A stretch of DNA of 64,000 bases from Providencia rettgeri. GTDB taxonomy: Bacteria; Pseudomonadota; Gammaproteobacteria; Enterobacterales; Enterobacteriaceae. The translations under genes were made by a program, and so were the position numbers. Of the stretch, positions 1-9,659 are shown one piece after another. The notes below the pieces were generated by a model. It was not told the origin of the DNA, did not search any database, and saw only the letters and a list, made by a program, of their open reading frames with translations. The stretch spans positions 124,001 to 188,000 of the forward strand of contig NZ_CP053896.1 in assembly GCF_013255915.1 (NCBI RefSeq). The letters are read 5' to 3'. How positions within the stretch are numbered: position 1 is the first letter of the stretch; each line of letters begins with the position of its first letter.

Positions 1-3000
1 GTCTAACGTTTTACTGGTTAATGTGAGGTTTTCACCACTTTGCAATTTACCGTGAGCGTTATTGAGCGCATTCTCAATCGATAACAACAGTTGTTTTTGG
101 CTGTACAGTAAGCCGCCTTGTGAGTTGTCGACATTCGACGCGCTGAGTTCTAATGTGCCGCCAGAGAGTAATTGCCCTTGCTGGTTTTTGACGGATTGCC
201 CCGTGGTAGTGAGGTTTTGACTGGCACTGATTTTGCCTTGAATATTATTGATTTCGTTGGCAACCAACAGTGAGGCTGAGCCACCCGCTTGCAATGTGCC
301 TTGCTGGTTTTCCAGTGCGTTCGCCGTGAGTTCGACATTTTTCTGGCTTTGGATTTCACCGCGTTGGTTATTGAATAACTGAGCCGTGGCCTGCCATGAA
401 TCTAAGCTGCCCATCCAGCCCTGTTGGTTAAGGATATTTTGTGCGTTGAGTGTTTGCGCCTGCTGGCTGAAAATGCGCCCATCGCGGTTATTAATCAGCT
501 GTGCCACTTGAATATCTAAGCGCCCAAGGGCATTGAGTGCCCCTTGCGCGTTATTGACAAGGTTAGCGCTAATCGCGGTATCACCTTGGCTGGTTAAAAT
601 ACCCGCTTGGTTATTAAAATCGCCACTAAGGGCGAAGGATAGCGCATCTTGGCTAAGGATTTGGCCTTTTTGCTGATTACTCAGTTGGTTACCGGTTAAC
701 GCTAATGTGCCACCACTTTGTAGCAAGCCCGCGGTATTATTGAAATGATTACCTTGCCACTGCAATGTTTTACCCGCGCTGACTTTTCCTTGATTATTAT
801 TGAGGTCATTTTGCGTGTTTACGATGAGTTGGTTACCCGATAACAACTGGCCTTGGGCATTATCGATGCTTTGTGCACTGAAGTTCGCCTGTTGTCCTGC
901 TTGAATCGTACCTTGCAGGTTAGCGATATCCCTTTGGGCATCGAGGGTTAATTGATTGCCTGCTTCCAATAACCCAGACTGATTATTCACATCGCCTTGG
1001 CTGGTGAGATCAAGGTTTTGGGTCGCAATCACTTTACCTATTTGGTTATCCAAGTGAGCAGTATGAATATTGACGTTCTGGCTGCTGATTTCGCCTTTGG
1101 CATTATCAATTTGCGCGGTGGTTGTGATATCAAGGGCTTTGCCTGATAGTACTTGTCCGTCACGGTTATCCAATGAAAGGGCAGTGATGAGCGCTTGATT
1201 GCCACTTTGCAGTAAACCTGCTTGGTTGGCGAGTTGCTGACCGATAGACGCGGTTAACGACTCATTGGCAATCACTTTACCTTTGGTGTTGTCGAACGCA
1301 TTTTTTGCTGTGATATCAACACTATTTTCACCAACGACTTGTCCTTGCTGGTTTTTAATATTGCTTGCATTTAGCGTAATCTCTTTGCTGTAAAGTGTTC
1401 CGCTCTGGTTATCGAGGTCAGCAGTTGCATTAAGAACCAGTTGCTCACCAGACAGTATTTTCCCTGTTTGGTTATCAATGCGTTGTGCATCAACCGTGAG
1501 CTGGGTATCACTTTGTAACGTGCCTTGTTGGTTGTTAACCGCATTTTGAGCGGTTAAGGTTAATTTATCACCTGAGCCAATAAACCCGTTGGTGTTATTC
1601 ACTTGCTGGCGAGCGACAATATCGAGGGTCGTCTGGCTAATCAGTTTACCCAGTGCATTATTGAGATTGTCCGTGGTGACAGTGACTTGCTGGCTGTTAA
1701 TCGTCCCGGATTGGTTATTCAGCGATTTGCCTGCTTGCAGGTTGACAGCATTCCCTGCGACAAGGTTACCCGCGCTATTATCAATCTGCTCTTTGGCATT
1801 CAAGGCCAGTTTGGTTTGGCTTTTAATCGTACCCGATTGGTTATCAATCGTATTCGCTGTTAGGCTTAAATCGCCATTCGCCCCGATTTCACCTTGCTGA
1901 TTATTAACGCTATTTTTCACCTGCCAATCTTGTTGGCTCTTGCCTAACGCAACCAGCCGGCCAGCTTGGTTGTTCAATGAGTCGGCATTGAGCATGAGGC
2001 GATTGGCTTCAATCGCACCGCCTTGGTTATTCAGTTGCCCAGAAAGCGCAAATTGGCTCTCATGTTGCCCTATTTGTACCCATGTACCTTTCTGGTTAAA
2101 TAAATTGTTAGCGCTGATGTTCCATTGCGCGGCTTTGACCTGTACTTGCTGTGCGTGAACATCACGCGCACTGTTGAGTTTGACGTTGTTGGCGTCAATT
2201 TTGCCTTGGGTCAGAGCGATATCCCCTTGTTTGGCGGTGAGTGCTAAGTTGGACGCTGCAACTTGCGTCTGGCTTAAATCCAGCGATTGACCTGCCACAG
2301 TGATATTTTGTTGACTTAATAGGGTGCCTCGGGTATTAATTTTTCCGTCGCTGTTTAAGGTGATATTGGCATCTTTAATAATATTGCTTTTGTTGTCACT
2401 GCCCGCGAGTACGTTGCCTTGGCTGTGAATATCGCCTTTCGCATTGATATTGACATCTTTCAGCGCAGCCAGTGTGCCTGTATTGCTCACTGAAGCTGTT
2501 TGGCTTTCAATGTTTAAGTTACCGCCGCTGTGCAACTTGCCTTGGTGGTCGATGGTGTCTTTGGCGGTTAGGGTGATATCGCTGCCTGCTTGGGTGGTCG
2601 CTTGTTGTGATGCGCTGCCCCAACTGAGTTTACCGTTACTGCTAACGGTTAACGCTTTATCCGCTTGGATGTGCCCGCCTTGGTTGCGAACGCCCACACC
2701 TTTTTCGGTGCCCACCATGTGGATATAACCGCTGTACATGCCGCCCATTTGCCCCATGTCGATGGCAAATTCAGGTTGTGCAGTTTGGTTCTCTATCGGG
2801 GTGGCTTTATTGTTAGTATCGACCTTATTTTTACCCGCAACGATGGCAATTTTTTCTTTCGCCCACACGCCGGAGTTGATTTCAACGGCACGGGCGAGCA
2901 AATCCACATATTGGGTATCGTGGCGGCTATCAGCATTCAAGCCACCGCCTTCAACACGGATAACACCGCGCTCCACTTGATATCCCGCAAGGCTACCGTC

Positions 3001-3618
3001 TTGATTAAATTGCGGTTTACCTGTGGTGAGGGTCATGCGGCCAGCGTTAATGGTGCCGCAGCCATTACAAATAATTCCCGATGGGTTAGCGACAATCACT
3101 TGCGCCTTACCACCAGCCACTTCGAGGAAGCCTTTAATTTGGCTCGGGTTATTGCTGTTGACTTCATTTAGGATAACGCGAGCAGGAGCTTTGTTCGGGT
3201 CAAGATTCGGGTTGCCTTGGATCATCCCTGCGGTTTGTGTTGAAGTCATCACCGCCGAGTTATTAAGAATAGCGCCGCGGTTATCGACATCGAATTGTTT
3301 ATATTGGTTATGGGAAATGCCCGAACCATTCGGTGCCGCAATATTGACTTGTGGAATGCCATTTTGCGTATTGATCACATCAGGGCGCTGGTTTTTAGGC
3401 GCATTGTTATCGGCAATGATGCTGCTCGCCATGGCTGAGCCACCCCACAAGGCTAACCACAGCAGCAGCGAGGTGCGGCGCAGAGTGACCCATAGGCGAC
3501 CGCCATTTGAGCCACGCGTTTGGCCTGACTCCGTGCTACAGCTTTTAGCGAGCTCGGATACAACACGTAATTCCCCGTGAGTGCGGCTGAAAATTAAACG
3601 ATAACAATGCTTGTTCAT
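1..3618 (-). CDS. Two-partner secretion exoprotein (filamentous haemagglutinin/CdiA-like), N-terminal part
   Basis: This is a secreted TpsA-type giant protein, exported through the partner encoded just upstream. The frame is open from the ATG at 3618 to the window edge (1206 codons, 3' end missing). Residues 1-26 form an extended signal peptide region (starts MNKHCYRLIFSRTHGE), followed by a hydrophobic signal core at about 51-64 ending in SAMA. The TPS domain carries NPSGIICNGCG at residues 178-188, the cysteine-containing form typical of ShlA/HpmA/CdiA relatives. The rest is a long array of about 20-residue haemagglutinin repeats with a recurring DNxxG-like core, visible as a roughly 60-bp period. 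The C-terminus is outside the window, so adhesin, haemolysin and contact-dependent toxin cannot be told apart. The many plus-strand ORFs here are antisense shadows. Confidence 0.93.
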   Translation of the reverse strand, partial: MNKHCYRLIFSRTHGELRVVSELAKSCSTESGQTRGSNGGRLWVTLRRTSLLLWLALWGGSAMASSIIADNNAPKNQRPDVINTQNGIPQVNIAAPNGSGISHNQYKQFDVDNRGAILNNSAVMTSTQTAGMIQGNPNLDPNKAPARVILNEVNSNNPSQIKGFLEVAGGKAQVIVANPSGIICNGCGTINAGRMTLTTGKPQFNQDGSLAGYQVERGVIRVEGGGLNADSRHDTQYVDLLARAVEINSGVWAKEKIAIVAGKNKVDTNNKATPIENQTAQPEFAIDMGQMGGMYSGYIHMVGTEKGVGVRNQGGHIQADKALTVSSNGKLSWGSASQQATTQAGSDITLTAKDTIDHQGKLHSGGNLNIESQTASVSNTGTLAALKDVNINAKGDIHSQGNVLAGSDNKSNIIKDANITLNSDGKINTRGTLLSQQNITVAGQSLDLSQTQVAASNLALTAKQGDIALTQGKIDANNVKLNSARDVHAQQVQVKAAQWNISANNLFNQKGTWVQIGQHESQFALSGQLNNQGGAIEANRLMLNADSLNNQAGRLVALGKSQQDWQVKNSVNNQQGEIGANGDLSLTANTIDNQSGTIKSQTKLALNAKEQIDNSAGNLVAGNAVNLQAGKSLNNQSGTINSQQVTVTTDNLNNALGKLISQTTLDIVARQQVNNTNGFIGSGDKLTLTAQNAVNNQQGTLQSDTQLTVDAQRIDNQTGKILSGEQLVLNATADLDNQSGTLYSKEITLNASNIKNQQGQVVGENSVDITAKNAFDNTKGKVIANESLTASIGQQLANQAGLLQSGNQALITALSLDNRDGQVLSGKALDITTTAQIDNAKGEISSQNVNIHTAHLDNQIGKVIATQNLDLTSQGDVNNQSGLLEAGNQLTLDAQRDIANLQGTIQAGQQANFSAQSIDNAQGQLLSGNQLIVNTQNDLNNNQGKVSAGKTLQWQGNHFNNTAGLLQSGGTLALTGNQLSNQQKGQILSQDALSFALSGDFNNQAGILTSQGDTAISANLVNNAQGALNALGRLDIQVAQLINNRDGRIFSQQAQTLNAQNILNQQGWMGSLDSWQATAQLFNNQRGEIQSQKNVELTANALENQQGTLQAGGSASLLVANEINNIQGKISASQNLTTTGQSVKNQQGQLLSGGTLELSASNVDNSQGGLLYSQKQLLLSIENALNNAHGKLQSGENLTLTSKTLD

Positions 3619-3696
3619 GATGGTATTCCTTTAAAAACAGTGCAGACACGGGTAAAACTGAAAATGTCTATCGACTATCAAATCAATAAAATGTGA

Positions 3697-5424
3697 TTAA
3701 ATTTCAAGGTTGAGGCTAAAGCCTGCACTTGCCCCAGAGGTTTCAAATTTTTTCGGCTTATATAACGGCACGCCGACAAACAGGTCGTAGCTTAAACGCG
3801 ATGAAATTGAGCCGCGAAGCCCTAATGCGGTCCCCGCTAGCTGGTGCCCCACAAGGTATTTGGTACTTTGGCCTTCAACACGCCCGTAGTCAGCGGCTAA
3901 ATACAGTTCTTGCCCTTGAGAGAAAGCATTCCATGCCAGTTCGTTGCGCCATAACAGGCCTTTTTCACCCGACAGCACTTGCTCACCGTCAAAACCACGG
4001 ACGGTATAACGTCCGCCAATAGACATGCGTTCTTGTGGTGTTAAAGCGTGCTGAGTCCATTGACCCCGTAAAGCGGTATTCCAGCGCCAAGGTTGTTCAC
4101 CCAGCGTGAATGGCTGATTGAAACTGATGTCCCCAAGAAAAATCCACACGCGAGCGCTGCCGCTGTGGGTATCTTCTTCAGGGGCTCGGCGTGCACCGTA
4201 GGCGCCTGTGCCGCGACGCCAGTTAACATTGGCATCGAGTGTGGCATTGCCTAAGAAGCTGCGCTGATTAACACCGACTTCCCACCCCGCGGTACGGCGG
4301 CGCTGCTGCTCAATATCAATATCGTTTACTGAGTTACTAGCCGTTTTTCGGTAGGTGCGCAGGTTAAGGGTGGTTTTGTGGGTTTGGTCGCGAAACAGCA
4401 ACCGTGACACGGTAAATTGTGCGGTATCGCTCTTGCCGCTATAACGCAGCACTTCGTTAGCATTGGGAATATTTTGGTGATAATTATATTCATTGTAATT
4501 GGCGGCAAAGCCCCAATTGCCAACGGGAATAAAGTAGTTCAGGGTATAAGAGTGGTTACCGAAAGGGCCTTTATCAAACAAATCTTTACTGATATTGGCG
4601 TAAAACATGTCGTTTTGGGCAAACGGCGCATCAATGGCTAGCGTCGCAGAGCCTAAATAGCGTCCGGTACTTTTTGACCCGCTATCGTCTAAACCCAAGC
4701 TTAATCGTACAGGGCGTTTTTCTTGCCAACTGACCACTAAGTCGCTGGTGCCGTCAACTGGGCCGGGTTCGATACGAATATCGGCAGTGACATTGGGTAC
4801 ACGTTTAAAGTTTTCCAGCCCTTGCTCAATATCACGTAGATTCAGAATGTCGCCCGAGGAAGCAGGAACGGCATTCCACAAGCGCCCACGCCATGAGGTG
4901 CCTTCATCAAAACGAATGGCGTTAATCCGTCCCGGCTGAAGCGTGAGGACTAACTCACCTTGATTCAAGTCTTGCTCTTGTGCCATCACGCGGGTGGTGA
5001 CATACCCTTTTTCTAAAATGGCATTTTGGACTTTATTGAGGACCAACAAAATCCCTTGGCTACCCAAGCATTGGCCTTTGGCATCGTTAACGGCCTTTAG
5101 CGCCCATTGAAAATCGGCAGCGGATTCACCGTCAAGGCGAATAGTGGAAATGGTAAAACAGGGGTGTTCATTTTGTGGGTAATCGGGCAGTGACAAATCA
5201 GGCTGTTGAATACGCGTATCCACAACGGGGTTGTTTTGCTGTTGTATCATGCGCTCACGTTCTTGCTGACGTTGCTGCTCACGGGCATCGATAGAGAGTG
5301 CTTGGTTGATGGGGTCAGCTAATAAGGGCGCTGACATAAAACATAAGCTTAGCAAACTCCATTTAAAGAAACGGTGTTGCCCGTCAACATGACGACGCAT
5401 AAGGGGTGATGCTTTTTCCTGCAT
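3697..5424 (-). CDS. TpsB/ShlB/FhaC-family outer-membrane transporter
   Basis: This is the outer-membrane secretion and activation partner of the exoprotein encoded 78 bp downstream. The order tpsB-tpsA on one strand is the usual operon order. The protein has an N-terminal signal segment (FFKWSLLSLCFMSAPLLA), a Gln/Arg-rich stretch, a POTRA-type region at about residues 80-150 and a long C-terminal region of beta-barrel character ending in FSLNLEI. The 575-residue length fits the family (about 560). The ATG at 5424 is preferred because AGGC lies 6 nt upstream; an in-frame start at 5448 adds 8 residues but has no ribosome-binding site. It could equally be named CdiB, ShlB or HecB; the exact name depends on the unseen exoprotein C-terminus. 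Confidence 0.93.
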   Translation of the reverse strand: MQEKASPLMRRHVDGQHRFFKWSLLSLCFMSAPLLADPINQALSIDAREQQRQQERERMIQQQNNPVVDTRIQQPDLSLPDYPQNEHPCFTISTIRLDGESAADFQWALKAVNDAKGQCLGSQGILLVLNKVQNAILEKGYVTTRVMAQEQDLNQGELVLTLQPGRINAIRFDEGTSWRGRLWNAVPASSGDILNLRDIEQGLENFKRVPNVTADIRIEPGPVDGTSDLVVSWQEKRPVRLSLGLDDSGSKSTGRYLGSATLAIDAPFAQNDMFYANISKDLFDKGPFGNHSYTLNYFIPVGNWGFAANYNEYNYHQNIPNANEVLRYSGKSDTAQFTVSRLLFRDQTHKTTLNLRTYRKTASNSVNDIDIEQQRRRTAGWEVGVNQRSFLGNATLDANVNWRRGTGAYGARRAPEEDTHSGSARVWIFLGDISFNQPFTLGEQPWRWNTALRGQWTQHALTPQERMSIGGRYTVRGFDGEQVLSGEKGLLWRNELAWNAFSQGQELYLAADYGRVEGQSTKYLVGHQLAGTALGLRGSISSRLSYDLFVGVPLYKPKKFETSGASAGFSLNLEI

Positions 5425-5448
5425 ATTTTTGCCTAATTCATAAATCAA

Positions 5449-6055
5449 TATATGTATTTATCTAACTCAATGAATTAAGGCGGTGCCAGTGATGAAATGT
5501 CGGTTCAGGGCATCCTTGCTAATATGCCCACAAATCCGTTGTGACGCTGATTAGGCGTGAGTTTAAAGTACGGAATTTAGGGAATAGCTGACTTTCATTG
5601 AGAACGTTATCTTAAGTTAAATTTATTGTTAACATTTACATAAATTGACAAGAAGGACAATAAGATGAAATCGCATTTTTTGGTAAATAAAATTTAATAT
5701 GGTGAATAAATGCTTGGGAAGATATTCACCGGAGTATTTGGTTTCATTTGTGAGATTTTTAAGCGTTAAATATTGGTTAACTTTGGTGTAAGTTAAGTTG
5801 AATTAGATGATTACACTATTTTTTTAACTCTGGTCATGATGTCGGTGTAATTAAATGGGTTAGTGTGATGTTTTGTATTTTCTTATTCTACAAGATTAAC
5901 GTGTTTAATACCCAACAGGGTAGAGGTTCTTAAATGTTGTTCACTTTAAAAAGCGATGTTCATTAGTGACATTCTCCGCAGGAATGCACCAAATCCCCTC
6001 ATCACATTTTGGGTAACATTTTTGATTGTTTGTAAAGTATTCACCGACACTGAAC
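5449..6055. other. Non-coding region upstream of the tpsBA pair
   Basis: About 600 bases without a credible gene, AT-rich, between the secretion pair and the mobile-element remnant. It must hold the promoter for the leftward tpsBA operon, but I found no convincing -35/-10 pair with correct spacing. No tRNA or long repeat was seen. Confidence 0.5.
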
Positions 6056-6325
6056 TCAAAACCAATCCGTGACCTTCAAAATCGGGGACGCTGACCGAAC
6101 GTGAGTGTTCAGCCGTTCTTTGTCTTGTAGGCTTTTGCGCTTACTGATGACCAGTGGACAATATTCTGCCGTCCGAGGCTCTGAATGGGTAAGCCATGAC
6201 TCAGTCGGTGTCTTATGCAATGTGACGGGCTCGCCGCAGTGAGAACAGTAATAGTTTTCTCGTGAATAACTTGGTTCCTGAGTGGCTCCCGCGAATCGAT
6301 TGTTTTGTGTTAAGGCGAGAGACAT
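6056..6325 (-). CDS. Small putative zinc-ribbon protein of mobile islands
   Basis: A protein of about 89 residues with YYCSHCGEPVTLH followed by a TH and an EYCPL motif, which can be read as a C-x2-C...H...C metal-binding knuckle. Proteins of this kind commonly sit beside AlpA in P4/CP4-type islands, as here. The ATG at 6325 is used; an upstream TTG at 6370 would add 15 residues, and neither start has a strong ribosome-binding site. The function is unknown; zinc binding is inferred only from the spacing of Cys and His residues. Confidence 0.6.
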   Translation of the reverse strand: MSLALTQNNRFAGATQEPSYSRENYYCSHCGEPVTLHKTPTESWLTHSEPRTAEYCPLVISKRKSLQDKERLNTHVRSASPILKVTDWF

Positions 6326-6615
6326 TTTGATTTCATGTAATTTAAGTATGGGTGCAACCCTTTTGGACAATTAGTATTAAATACCCTGAGTATCTAAAAC
6401 TCAGGGTGGTATCGGTTACTCATCTTTAAAATACGAATGGCGCAGAGCATATGCCTGTATTGGTATTAAAGGAGGTTCGTGTTAAGGCGTACTGAGTCTC
6501 AAAACGCACTCAATCGTGTCCGGTGCGGTTTAAGGGAAGTAGATGGTCAAAGGTTAGGTGTGATGTATAAGATGTGCAGTAATGCGTACGGGTGGTTTAA
6601 GAGCCTAGGGTAACG

Positions 6616-6834
6616 CTAGGCTCCTCTCGATTCATCAATGCGTACTTGTAGCCATTGTACGACTTCACTTTTTAACCAGCGCGACATACGACCAAACTTG
6701 ATTGGTTTTGGGAACTCGCCATCTTGGATCAACTTATAGAACCACTTATCCGTTAACCCAGTTAGTGCAGTGATAAATTTCATGTCAATGAATTGGTCAT
6801 CAAGTAATGCAATATTTTCAGTTTGCGTGCTCAT
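6616..6834 (-). CDS. alpA: AlpA-family excisionase/regulator
   Basis: A 72-residue DNA-binding protein of the AlpA/Cox type. In P4-like elements such proteins activate integrase expression and act in excision. The sequence shows the family pattern FIDMKFITALTGLTDKW, then F-PKPIKFG-R-SRW and a KSEVVQWL helix. The ATG at 6834 is chosen because AGGAG stands 7 nt upstream; a longer reading frame to 6903 has no such signal. It lies downstream of the Gp2-like gene on the same strand. No integrase gene is present in the window, so its usual partner is missing. Confidence 0.88.
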   Translation of the reverse strand: MSTQTENIALLDDQFIDMKFITALTGLTDKWFYKLIQDGEFPKPIKFGRMSRWLKSEVVQWLQVRIDESRGA

Positions 6835-6947
6835 GGTAAAACTCCTGTTTTTAAAGTAGGTAAAAAGCAGGAGCGATATCGAAACGGTTGATGTGGATAT
6901 CACTCCACATCATTAACCAGATGTGTAAAAAATAATTTGGTGACTCG

Positions 6948-8000
6948 TTATTGATGTTTTTTGATGGTTTTCTTCGGTTTGATTTCTCCTCGCCAGAAGG
7001 TGCGTTTGAGTTCAGGCACAGCAAGGCGAACCCATGCATCAGCTTTACATAAATACCTCACCGCATTGAGCAATCCTTTCTTACTCCCCTCATCAGCACG
7101 TTTTAGTAAGCCAATCCCCAGTTCGCGATATCTTTCTTTCTGGTAATTACAGTTAAAGTACAAACCAGCCATGCCTGTAATACGTTCTTGCCAGAGTTCA
7201 CCAATGAGTTTACCCAGAGTGATGTCTCTCCAAACCTTTTGACCGTTAAAGAAAAATAAGGCGTGATAATGGAATCCTTTTTCCATACCGAATTCTAATT
7301 TCAAGATATACCCAACGCAGCATGAAAAGAGTGGGGCGCTATTAATGGCTTTGTACAGGGCTTGACGATGTTGGCGGAGGTGGTGAGCTTTGACTTTATG
7401 ACTAATTCCACTTTTGTAAGATAGATCTACACGCACAACTAACAGTTTGGAGTAACGTTGATATAACGAATCAACATACTTTTGAGCCCGTCGATAGTTT
7501 TTCTGAGCACCTTGCTCGAAAGTACGAATTTGCTTTTTATAGTCAGGGCTTTTTAACGTGCTTTGGAACTCACGGAAGACCTCGTTAAGGCACTGAACGT
7601 GTTCTGGGGTATCCACCAGCCAGTATTTATCGCCTTCTATCAGAATGTCGCTTAGGCGGTATTTGTTAAAAAGAGAGACCAACAACTCAAGAGAGGGGTG
7701 TAAGTGCTGTATTCGAGATTTTTCCATTGATTGAATGTAATTGATGAACTTGAGCGTTTCTAAAAAGAGTTCACCTTTGGGGGATACCGAGGTGAGCTGC
7801 AAGCGTGGGTTATTAGGTGACAAGGGAATGCCTTTGTATAAATCTAATTTATGAGTTAGACGTTTTGAAAGGTGTTTAATATTTCCCATGAGTAGCGAGA
7901 CCAACTCACGCATTGAGTGGTCTCGAGTGAGCGTTAGACGGTCATTTTCAAAAACAGTAGAGAGAACAACTTGATTTAAGTGAAGTGCGCGATTTGTCAT
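6948..8000 (-). CDS. Inovirus Gp2 / YagK-YfjJ family protein
   Basis: A 350-residue protein of the family found in CP4 prophages (YfjJ, YagK) and in inovirus-like elements, where it is thought to be a replication-related protein. The motif HYHAL at residues 244-248 resembles the HUH metal-binding motif of rolling-circle enzymes, followed by an FFFNG strand. The C-terminus (LLNAVRYLCKAD) fits the same family. Together with AlpA downstream it marks a satellite or CP4-like element. Replication activity is inferred from the family, not shown. Confidence 0.8.
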   Translation of the reverse strand: MTNRALHLNQVVLSTVFENDRLTLTRDHSMRELVSLLMGNIKHLSKRLTHKLDLYKGIPLSPNNPRLQLTSVSPKGELFLETLKFINYIQSMEKSRIQHLHPSLELLVSLFNKYRLSDILIEGDKYWLVDTPEHVQCLNEVFREFQSTLKSPDYKKQIRTFEQGAQKNYRRAQKYVDSLYQRYSKLLVVRVDLSYKSGISHKVKAHHLRQHRQALYKAINSAPLFSCCVGYILKLEFGMEKGFHYHALFFFNGQKVWRDITLGKLIGELWQERITGMAGLYFNCNYQKERYRELGIGLLKRADEGSKKGLLNAVRYLCKADAWVRLAVPELKRTFWRGEIKPKKTIKKHQ

Positions 8001-8523
8001 TTTATTTGCCTGTGATCGAATAAAGGTTCGTATAATCAGGCAGAGGAGTTATTTTTAATTTTTTATAGGCCTCGATGTGAATAATGCTGATTTAGGTAAA
8101 AATCAGCATGGAGTTGTATTGCTTATGCGTAATGTTTTTCAGTGACAATTGAGCATGGTTTTACATGTTCTCATTCTTCTGTAGTTAACATGATTGTGAA
8201 TGGGTCAAGATAAACAAGAGACATACTGATTAACTCATTAATAATAAACAATCCTAGAAGCTGAACTCGGGTTTCAATGTTTAATGAATGGTTATGCTTG
8301 GGGTTATCATACCTATTTTTTGATTTTAGGTACTTTTCATATGCTTTAAGTTAGTGCTTTTTTGTTTTAATATATTGAAATTAATAATTTTATAATCAAT
8401 CTGTCTATATGTGTGTAAGACATGAGATATGACATAAAAACAACGTAAATTGTGACGTAATAGAGACTAATTAAAGACAAAATAAGCTACACTATTACTA
8501 CGTAGTTCTTTAGGGGGTGGTTT
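8001..8523. other. Divergent intergenic region
   Basis: About 520 AT-rich bases between the leftward Gp2-like gene and the rightward 306-aa gene. Near the right end is a perfect 10-bp palindrome, ACTACGTAGT (8497-8506), 17 bases before the ATG at 8524 and just upstream of a purine-rich GGGGG ribosome-binding site. It could be an autoregulatory operator. Nothing else distinctive was found. Confidence 0.45.
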
Positions 8524-9444
8524 ATGTCTAATCAAGATAAATACTTAAAAATAAGCAATGACAGAGAACGGTATTTTTATAGTTCTTACATTTCAAAAAC
8601 GTTGAATCTTCCATTAATGAAGGTCCATTCACAAAGTGAAAAAGAGCTTAATCAAGCGATAAAAAATAAGTTGGAAGATACGACAGAGCGTATGCGATTC
8701 ATTCGTGAGGCGAAAGACGAATTTAGTTGTAAAGTTATACAAAATGAAGAATTTGATTGGATTAAATCCAATGAGCGATGTACGTTTTTTATTCTCTATT
8801 ACATCAATCATTATTTAACGAACAAAAAGATTTTTGCTATTAATAACCATCGATATCGAGGCATGCATCGGACATCTGAATATGAGCCTATTGATTACCC
8901 AACTCCATTGGGTGAGTATGAGTATCGTAAGCAAGGTTTATCTCAATCACCCAATAATGCAAAAGATGCATTAAATAATATTATGTATTTTTTTGATTTA
9001 CTGGGTTCTTCAATAGAAAAGAAAAAGGAAGTTCTTACATATTTGAAACGAAAGTGGATGTTAATCAAGGATACAAACTACCTGTCATGGATTGATGAAC
9101 GTAATCCAATGCAGATGAAATGGGCAAAAAATTATATTGCAAGGTCTCGCTTATTTTCTCGATGGTCTCGTTCAGAAGTTTATACATTTGCTAGTGAACG
9201 AGTGCAATTAATGGGGTGTTTTGATGTTAGTTTAGATATATCGGCAGACTCAAAAGAGTTATTAATTATTAAAATGAAAAAGGCGTGGTCACAAGAAAAC
9301 TATCGAACCCAAATCGTGGAAAAGAAAGTGCTGAACACGTATTTAGATAAAGGTGTGAAAGATAAGCTATCGAGATTAGCTAAACAAAATCGAATGAAAA
9401 TTAACGAGTACCTGACGTATCTAATTGAAAAAGAAGATGAATAA
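8524..9444 (+). CDS. Unrecognised 306-aa island protein with a possible ribbon-helix-helix tail
   Basis: I do not recognise this protein. It is rich in Lys, Glu and Tyr, has no signal peptide or membrane segment, and ends in a segment (DKGVKDKLSRLAKQNRMKINEYLTYLIEKE) whose pattern resembles a ribbon-helix-helix dimerisation/DNA-binding unit. The central part is basic and aromatic. A GGGGG Shine-Dalgarno lies 6-7 nt before the ATG. It diverges from the Gp2-like gene, with a small palindrome in its leader, so DNA binding in element maintenance or control is possible but unproven. Confidence 0.75.
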   Translation: MSNQDKYLKISNDRERYFYSSYISKTLNLPLMKVHSQSEKELNQAIKNKLEDTTERMRFIREAKDEFSCKVIQNEEFDWIKSNERCTFFILYYINHYLTNKKIFAINNHRYRGMHRTSEYEPIDYPTPLGEYEYRKQGLSQSPNNAKDALNNIMYFFDLLGSSIEKKKEVLTYLKRKWMLIKDTNYLSWIDERNPMQMKWAKNYIARSRLFSRWSRSEVYTFASERVQLMGCFDVSLDISADSKELLIIKMKKAWSQENYRTQIVEKKVLNTYLDKGVKDKLSRLAKQNRMKINEYLTYLIEKEDE

Positions 9445-9659
9445 ATAAAATTCATTACGATTCAATTTTTTTTCACATATATATCATTTTATGGGTAATG
9501 TAATTATTTGCTATATATCAATATGTTGAGTTGTTTTTGCGACACACCCTGTCATTTCCCTTCATTTCTCTCTCGAAAAAAAGTCAAATAGCCGGACATA
9601 ACCTGTCCGGTAAGGTTGTTATCGTGGTGTTCTCTTTTTCATACTGGGGAATAACACTG

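Noticed and set aside
1-2700. Regular roughly 60-bp periodicity suggesting a CRISPR array
   Set aside because: Repeats are degenerate, have no spacers, and lie in one long open frame encoding haemagglutinin repeats.
1589-3580. Series of plus-strand ORFs opposite the exoprotein gene
   Set aside because: They are antisense frames kept open by the repetitive haemagglutinin repeats; no ribosome-binding sites, no recognisable protein patterns.
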